Below, piece after piece: positions 57,242-64,000 of a DNA stretch of 64,000 bases. Location: positions 8,250-72,249 of the forward strand of contig FJUW01000053.1 of assembly GCA_900074885.1 (NCBI GenBank), given 5' to 3'. This DNA comes from Rhynchosporium graminicola. Lineage: Eukaryota > Ascomycota > Leotiomycetes > Helotiales > Ploettnerulaceae. The first letter of the stretch is position 1. The number at the start of each line of letters is the position of its first letter. A program made the position numbers and the translations under genes. A model generated the notes under the pieces. The model did not search any database, had not been told where the DNA came from, and was given only the letters and a program-made list of their open reading frames with translations.

Positions 57242-58891
57242 ATGGCTTGGTGGAGGATCCTCACGGTCGCCGCTATACTTATACTTGGAAATCTCTGCCT
57301 TTTAGCTCAGATCGTCAATGCTCAGCGTAAGGTTCAGTCAGACATGAGCAGGCAGGTGGCTTAGATGAAGACTGACACCTCCAGAACCAAGAAACACCGG
57401 ACGAAATGGGACTATCAAAGCAACCTCGACCACAAAATCCTCAACTTCTGGTTCCGTCACCTCTTTTTTCTCGAGTATCACTGGACCAAACATCGCAGTG
57501 GATTCATATACATGGTCGCAGTACATCATTCCCATCACGGTTGGGACTGTGCTCGTGGTCGTTAATAAAGCTACAAACAAGACGACCTCAACAACCGTAT
57601 TTCATACAGACTACGTGCGGAATGGCTCAACTGCCCTTTTAACACGAACCGATACCAATAGTGCTGGAACAGTCACCCAAGTCAAGTCAGCGGACGGCCA
57701 GAATCGGAACATTACCGTGTATGTTCAGGCACTCACTCGAAGCTGAATCTACTGACTTACTACAGAACCTATCCAACGAATTATTTCGTGCCAGCCCCAT
57801 CTTTGACATGGACTGCTGTTCTCCCAACCGTGGTCGACAATGCAACATGCTGCTTTTCCCTTGACACGTTATCCGCAACGCCAACCCACACGCCTTTGGT
57901 GCAGATCGGACCTTTAGACGAAGAAGATGATCGCGGGTGGCTATATACCTTGATGGGATTCAAAAGTGGAGATGCACATACAGTATTTAACTCCACAGGA
58001 GTATCTTCGCTGTTTGCAGGCCAGAAACTCGACATCGAGTACGACGGATGTCCGCACACGTATTGTCATCTGGTGACATCCTCTGTGTCGCCAGCTGAAG
58101 GTGTGCAAGCGAGACCGGGAGGGATATTGGCAACTAGTACGACCACAATTGATATTCCAGATGACGAGACAACGTCGCCCGAGCCAACTTCGATATCGCC
58201 GACACCAACATTCACGGCACTTCCAGATCAAGAACCAACCAGAAGCCCGGACACAACTCCTACAGATACGCCAACTCCAAGCATGCCGAGCTCATCACCT
58301 TTCATAACACAACCTCGACCTGCGACGAATCCGACATCGACACCTTTAAATGCACAACGAGAAAGCACCAAGGTATCTGGTGCACCACCTCAAAATACGG
58401 AGGAGAAACCAACAGAAATAAGCGAGGCACCAGGAACGGAGACCACGGAATCTAGTCCCGTACAACAGACACTTCCACCGAAGCCCAGCACCGCATCCCA
58501 AGCAAGTCAGGTCATCACGATAGGCTCCTCAACAATCACCGCCAACTCAGCATCTCAATACATCATCGGAAGTCAAACGCTTGCACCAGGATCATCAGTA
58601 ACTCTCGGGTCCGGATCTTCGACTACACTCATAGCTCTCCAGACTATAGGATCAAACACCGTTCTGGTAATTGGAGATTCCAGTTCCACCCTCTCGCCGG
58701 CAACGAAAAGTGCCGGCATCGGAGGTATTGTGTGCAGTGTATTTGGCTGTGACCCGACCATGACGTCGAGTGTTGAGGAGGTGACTGGATCCGCGGCACC
58801 TATCTCTGTACAAGCTTCTACAGCAGGAATTCTGCATCCATCTGGCGTGCTGATCTTGGTTCTATTCGTGATTTGCGCATTGTTGCTTTAA
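57242..58891 (+). CDS. Ser/Thr-rich secreted protein, probably GPI-anchored
   Basis: Three exons: 57242-57326, 57385-57718, 57766-58891; 514 aa. Introns are 58 and 47 bp with CTGAC branch sites. ATG 57242 gives a clear signal peptide (MAWWRILTVAAILILGNLCLLAQIVNAQ); an ATG five bases upstream is in another frame. The ectodomain has a conserved-looking region around residues 40-230 with Cys pairs ('NATCCFSLDTLSA', 'YDGCPHTYCHLV'), then a long Pro/Ser/Thr-rich stalk (about 240-390), and a C-terminal hydrophobic tail (GVLILVLFVICALLL) after small residues, as for GPI attachment. Likely a cell-wall or plasma-membrane surface protein; function unknown. Confidence 0.82.
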
Positions 58892-59992
58892 GAGACTTCT
58901 TTCGAGGCGTTTTGGGAAATATCCTCGGGATGGGAGGTTCTCTCGGAGGAACGTTAACGATGTTACGACCTGTAATCTTACACATAGAATAATAATTAAG
59001 GCATACAAAGTGAAAAGCTCTAAACCTTATTTCTTGTCTGGCGACTCTGCGTTGCATTTAGTCAAAGTTGAGGAAGAGTGGTGGTACATCATTCATATGA
59101 ACGATCATCAACGACTTCAACAATAGACTGCTTTGTGCCAATCCAGCTTGCACAGTTGCCCATTTCCGCAGTATAGACGTCTCACTCGGATTGGACTCAC
59201 CACAATCTCTGCCAAGTTCGCAGACTCTCCCAACCACCTCACATTCTTCGCCGCATCTCCAGAGTCCAGAGAAGTGTCTGGCAGGAGATATAATCCCCCC
59301 AAGCAACCAATCAAGCCAACACCCAGCCTCAACTCCAGACTCGCCTCCCTAAGTCTATGTTAGCCCCCTACATCCAACATTAAAAATCCCCCTTCTATCT
59401 CAGCTGTCCAGCAGGACTGCAACGCCTTATAATCAGTCTGTCTGTTGAGGCTCGGGCTATAAATCCACTCACTGTCTTGTATCCAAGTTATTGCCCAGGT
59501 CGTCTCCAGCAGGCACAGCCGTTTGGGCAGGCGGTATCCCAAGAGCAGAGAGAAAAGAAAAGCATGCGTGGTTTGCTCGAGTCAATATATAATAAGATGA
59601 TCAGTAGCATCCGTATTACTGTCGTTGCACTGTAGATAGATTTTCGTTGGCCTTGGCGTACTGTATAGTTGAAGCGACTCTATCGGGTACGTAAATACTC
59701 ATGGACTCCACTTGCACTTACCCTGTGCATGTTGATGACCGGGCACTTTCGCTTGCACATCAACAGATACTGTAGTTGAAAGTGCGGGGAGGAATGTAGA
59801 TATCGTCACCGAGTACTTACTTGTATTATAGCATTGGCTCTTCCCCCCTGAAGACACCCCTCCTGCACTTCGGAATCTTCTAGTACTACTAAGTACGCAC
59901 GAATTGCGGAGTTCTTGATCTTTCCCCCAGTCAGTCGAGAGTTACCATAGTAATCTCAAGAACCGTTCCTCCTCCTTCCTAGCAACCCGGTT
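58892..59992. other. intergenic region with an unassigned minus-strand frame
   Basis: On the minus strand, 59117-59332 is open and reads 'LGVGLIGCLGGLYLLPDTSLD', bordered by a donor-like GTGAGT and an acceptor-like ACTTAG. A preceding open stretch (about 59470-59570) could be another exon, but I find no ATG giving a convincing gene. Otherwise nothing recognised. Confidence 0.35.
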
Positions 59993-60463
59993 CTAGTTGC
60001 CGGGGTAGCAGCTAATGGTAGCTAGATTTTTACATGCGGGCCCAGCTTTCGGATCGACTAATTTCCAAGCCCCGCATGTAGAGGCTCGAGTGAATCCAAC
60101 CCAGCAAACTTCCAGAACCTTTCCAGTCGGATCCCTCAAGTTCACGTATCGCTTGATGAAACCACTGCCGTTGGGCACATCGTCGGAAATATAATTGGGC
60201 CTGTAACTGGGGTTGGAGGGGTTGGTCACTTGGCCCCTGTGTATAGTAAGTAAGCAACGTGACCGTTTTCTTTCTCTTTTCCTTCTTGAGACAAAGGGAC
60301 CTTACACTATACAGTGACAAAAAGGCTGTCCATTCTCGCGAGTCTCGAGTCCTGCATCGTTGATCTTGGGGGCGGTGTCATGGCGAGCCTCAGGTCCTGC
60401 ATCGTTGACTGCTGCAGAGAGGGCGCTTGAGATGAATAGAGCGGAAAGGAGGGTGAGCTTCAT
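59993..60463 (-). CDS. small secreted cysteine-containing protein (effector-like)
   Basis: Two exons on the minus strand, 60463-60306 and 60236-59993, intron 69 bp (GTAAGG...CACAG); 133 aa. Signal peptide MKLTLLSALFISSALSAA. The mature N terminus has two copies of an NDAGxExR unit (residues 20-27 and 35-42), encoded by a direct DNA repeat. Six Cys at 49, 51, 97, 107, 121 and 129 could form three disulfides. No family recognised. Size, secretion and Cys content are those of fungal effector candidates, but many apoplastic or surface proteins look the same. Confidence 0.75.
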
Positions 60464-61293
60464 GGTTGCGGTAGGTTGGATCTACTGAATGCGTGCGTGT
60501 CTGCTTTGGGAGAGGAATATTTCAGTTCGAAAAGGAGCGTGTGTGTCTGTCAGATAAAGGGAGGACTTGGTTGTGGGGGAGGGAAAGGTGGGAGCCTGGG
60601 TCCACGTATATAATACTTCTGAATACGGGCATGAACGGCGTACGTAAGTACCTGATATCATATATTGAACTATCTTCCGATTAAGCTTTGAGCAAACGTA
60701 TTGTTACTTCGTACTTGTACTACTGGTAGGTATAAACCCACTCTAAACTCTATCAAAGATCAAATCCTGGTCGGTGCACTAGATTCAGCAGGGCTCTCAA
60801 CCACTCATAAGAAGATCCCAAGCCTTAGACCCATAAATAACATTTGGACCGAGGAGGATAATATATTCCGATGTAAAAGCTACCTTTCCATAGATTAAGG
60901 ACGAGCTGTTAAATTGGAATCACGCGGGGCAGCACGACCCATAATAGTTTCATAACATACATTGATTTTGATTAACTTGGATACACTTAGTTCCGGAGTC
61001 TTCGATTCGTGTTGACATTGACCAGAAAAGTCTTGGCTAACAGGAGATGGCACTGCAATTTAAGTACGGAGTTGAAAGATTCGATGTAAAGCATGGCACT
61101 ACTTCTGGACTTCTGGAAAGGTTAACAAACGATACGGTATGGATTTCGATCTTCTATTAAGTGTTTATGCCTCGCACCGCGCATTCCAGTTGTTCGACCT
61201 GCGGCTTGCAAACTTCCGAAAGGGACAACCAACTGTCTTCACACTCATTTGTCCGTTAGCACCCGACTGCAGAGTGCTAGGTAGCATTCCATC
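60464..61293. promoter_or_regulatory. divergent intergenic region (secreted-protein and xylosidase promoters)
   Basis: 830 bp between two divergent start codons. No clear TATA or carbon-catabolite (SYGGRG) cluster that I would call with confidence; short frames only. Confidence 0.45.
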
Positions 61294-63640
61294 ATGAAGC
61301 TCTCTTACACATTTGGACTCCTGTGCCTGGCTCCTCAACTCATTGCGGCACTAGACTTTCCGGATTGTGTCAATGGACTTCTCAAGACGAACAAAGTGTG
61401 TGATCACCAAGCGTCCTCTGGCGAGAGAGTTGCTGCCCTGATTGCGGCTCTGACGCTGGAAGAAAAGCTGGGTAACATCGACACGTGCGTGCGACAGAAA
61501 CCTCAGAACCTGCTTGATTGAAAGCTAGCTAATACATACCCTCAGTCCCTCTGATGGTGCTCCGCGGATTGGCCTCCCACCATACAATCTCTGGAGCGAA
61601 GCACTTCATGGCGTTGCCATTTCCCCAAGCGTAGTCTTCTCAACAAACACATCGTTCACTCCCGCCTCATCTTTCCCGATGCCACTTCTCATGGCATCCG
61701 CCTTCGATGACGACCTGATTGAAAAAATCGCAACAGCCATTGGGATTGAAGCACGAGCTTTTGCAAACAACAAGCATGACGGAATCAGTTTCTTCACCCC
61801 AAACGTCAATCTCTACCGAGATCCTCGTTGGGGACGTGGTTCGGAAACACCCGGCGAGGATGTCCTGCGTGTCAAGAACTACGCAGCAGCCTTTATCCGA
61901 GGTTTCGAGGGAAATCAAAAAGAGAAGCGTGTTATTGCAACCTGCAAACATTACGCAGGTAACGATCTCGAGGCTTGGGGAAACGTGAATCGACACGATT
62001 TCAATGCCAAGATCACCCCACAAGATCTCGCAGAGTACTATCTGCAGCCCTTCCAAACTTGTGCGAGGGACTCGAAAGTTACGTCGTTTATGTGCGCATA
62101 TAACGCTGTCAACGGTGTTCCGTCTTGCGCCAATGAGTATCTCATGCAAACGATCCTCAGAGAACATTGGAAATGGTCAGAACCCCATCAATATATCATA
62201 AGCGATTTCCAGGCTGTAGTGGATATCTGGCAAAATTACAGCTATGCCGCAACGAACGCTGAAGGTACAGCATTAGCTTTCAATGCCGGCATGGACACAA
62301 ATTGCCACTATTACACTGCTAATACGACAGGAGCATGGCAGATCGGAAAGTTGAATGAAACCACCATCGACAGGTCTCTGCGACGAATGTATGAAGCACT
62401 CATCAAGGTTGGATATTTTGATGGTGCAAATGCGGAGTATGCTTCTCTTGGATGGTCGGATGTCAATACCCCAGAAACCCAGAAGCTTGTCCTGCAATCG
62501 ACCGTGGATGGAATCGTCATGTTAAAGAACGACGGTACACTTCCTCTTCCACTCGCGGAAGGGGGTTCGGTTGCGATGGTTGGATTTTGGGCTAATGCCA
62601 GCGACCAACTTCAAGGCGCATACAGTGGAGTTGCGCCATACCTTCGAACACCGGTTGATGCTGCAATTGCCATGGGTCTTAAGCCATTTAATACTTCGGG
62701 TCCTATCTTGCAGGGTACCAATGAAACAGACACATGGACTGCAGACGCTTTGGATGCTGCGTCCAAGGCTGAATACATTTTGTACTTTGGTGGTCTTGAC
62801 AGGTCTGCAGCTGAAGAAGGAACCGACAGAACTTCATTGGAATGGCCTGGGGCTCAATTGGCCTTGATCGCGAAGCTCGCTGCGCTTGAGAAGCCGATGG
62901 TAGTGGTCCAACTTGGTCACCCAGCTGACAACACACCTCTTCTTGAAAACAAAGGAGTTAACGCGATCCTTTGGGCTAGTTGGCCGGGACAAGAGGGAGG
63001 TACCGCAGTGATGGAGATCATCCGAGGACTGAAGAGCCCTGCTGGTCGTATGCCAGTCACCCACTATCCAGCCAATTATACCGCGCTACCGCTGACCGAC
63101 ATGAACCTTCGTCCCAGTGCTTCCAGTCCTGGTCGGACATATCGATGGTACGCGAATGCCATTCAGCCCTTCGGATTTGGTCTGCACTACACCACGTTCA
63201 AAGCCAGTTTCTCAACAAAGGATATCAAGTTGGATATTCAAGAGCTGCTTAAAGAGAGCCAACACAAAGGGGTTCAGAACCCAGATACCTACGCCCTGCA
63301 GCCTTTGTCCATCACTGTTACCAACAATGGAAACCGCACTTCTGATTTCGTCACTCTTGTGTTCGTCACATCAGAGGCAGGTCCTAAGCCACATCCTCTC
63401 AAGACACTTGCTTCTTACGGGCGTCTTCGTGATATAGCGCCTAAGAAAACAGCTACGATTAAATTGCAGTGGACGCTCGGAAGTCTTGCCAGGCACGATG
63501 AGCAAGGAAATACAGTTCTCTATCCGGGGAAGTACACTTTACTTTTGGATGAGCCGACCCAAGCTGTCACTCATCTTACTCTTACGGGTCATGAAGCCAT
63601 CTTGGACAAGTGGCCCCAAGACCCGAGGAGTCGGAAGTGA
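61294..63640 (+). CDS. secreted GH3 beta-xylosidase
   Basis: Two exons, 61294-61484 and 61546-63640, intron 61 bp (GTGCGT...CTCAG); 761 aa, usual length for fungal GH3 xylosidases. Signal peptide MKLSYTFGLLCLAPQLIAA. The spliced junction gives 'LGNIDTPSDGAPRIGLPPYNLWSEALHGVA', the hallmark start of the catalytic barrel. Other landmarks are 'DPRWGRGSETPGEDVL', 'CKHYAGNDLE' and 'YIISDFQAVVDIW', whose D284 is the likely nucleophile. The second alpha/beta domain follows (around 'VMLKNDGTLPLP'), with 'SWPGQEGG', and a C-terminal fibronectin III-like domain ('LSITVTNNGNRTSDFV'). It should release xylose from xylo-oligosaccharides outside the cell. Arabinofuranosidase activity is possible in this family. 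Confidence 0.95.
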
Positions 63641-64000
63641 GGAAGAAGGGGGTTAACCTGTGATGGGCGGAAAACTTGAAATGGGATTGAGATGAGCTTG
63701 AGCGCGAAAATTTATCTTTTGTACACTAAACAGACTGCTCCAATTCCCAAGAAGGGGCGCTATATACCATGGGGAAGACACACTTTATATCTTATTCTCC
63801 ATTCACCATGATACTTCAAGACTTTGCTCTCATCGTCCTAGTCCTAGCTACCTCGTGCTCACGGGATCTAATTAGCTGTGCTACTGCGGCAGTACAGCTA
63901 ATCAAGTAGGCTTGATCGTCTCTTAAAATACAGCTACCTTTGTAGACCACCTTGGAGTTTCAATAGTTTGGGTCAGGCGAGGCTTTGGACACTCGTTTCC
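63641..64000. other. 3' flank of the xylosidase gene
   Basis: No gene seen. Contains an inverted repeat, attagctgt (63871-63879) and acagctaat (63894-63902), with a partly paired centre; possibly a small hairpin or remnant of a terminal repeat. Confidence 0.5.

Noticed and set aside
59117..59570. Possible two-exon minus-strand gene with a hydrophobic segment
   Set aside because: Splice-like borders exist and 'LGVGLIGCLGGLYLL' looks protein-like, but no ATG gives a convincing complete model and no family is recognised.
1..64000. CRISPR arrays, rRNA or tRNA genes
   Set aside because: No regularly spaced repeats, and no tRNA or rRNA gene that I could recognise by eye; the direct repeats present are LTRs and microsatellites.

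Overview
The window looks like a piece of a filamentous ascomycete genome (Pezizomycotina; Leotiomycetes would be my guess, but this is inference). The evidence is: short spliceosomal introns of 42 to 102 bp with GT..AG ends and CTRAC/CTGAC branch sites; fungal-type gene content (metacaspase with a Q/Y-rich prodomain, GH3 xylosidase, drug and solute MFS transporters, small secreted protein); and a sharp two-compartment layout. Gene-rich, balanced-composition DNA alternates with AT-rich repeats carrying the C-to-T and G-to-A scars of repeat-induced point mutation (RIP).

Layout. (1) 1-20652 is a nested stack of decayed LTR retrotransposons. A minus-strand Ty3/gypsy element (LTR 20385-20652) was entered by a minus-strand Ty1/copia element (5' LTR ending at 13290). 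That element was entered by a plus-strand copia (6068-12090), by a gag-only LTR element (1395-3553), and at its left end by another copy of the gypsy family (LTR 204-471, running off the left edge). A solo LTR (9348-9806) sits inside the plus-strand copia. (2) 22442-40281 is ordinary genic DNA: a Brd8/Bdc1-like bromodomain protein, an F-box/LRR protein, an extradiol-type dioxygenase, a glutamate-1-semialdehyde-aminomutase-like class III aminotransferase divergent from a DUF2470 membrane protein, a Gly-rich hypothetical, and two MFS transporters. (3) 41383-50487 is a Mutator-like (MULE) DNA transposon with 49-bp perfect terminal inverted repeats and an 8-bp target duplication. It holds a solo LTR (42138-42405) and a complete plus-strand gypsy element (43510-49840). 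(4) 52675-63640 is genic again: metacaspase, a membrane-anchored aspartic-protease-like protein without catalytic aspartates, a Ser/Thr-rich probable GPI protein, a small secreted Cys protein, and a secreted GH3 beta-xylosidase.

For the spliced genes I placed exons by frame, splice signals and protein continuity; the exon coordinates are given in each entry and all resulting CDS lengths are multiples of three. The retroelements are dated relative to one another by target-site duplications and by LTR-pair differences, which are almost all transitions. The most unusual observation is that two different gypsy elements here each carry a decayed reading frame on the strand opposite to pol, between integrase and the 3' end. 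The most interesting host-gene observation is the divergent pairing of a GSAM-like aminotransferase with a DUF2470 protein, two families linked to tetrapyrrole metabolism elsewhere.
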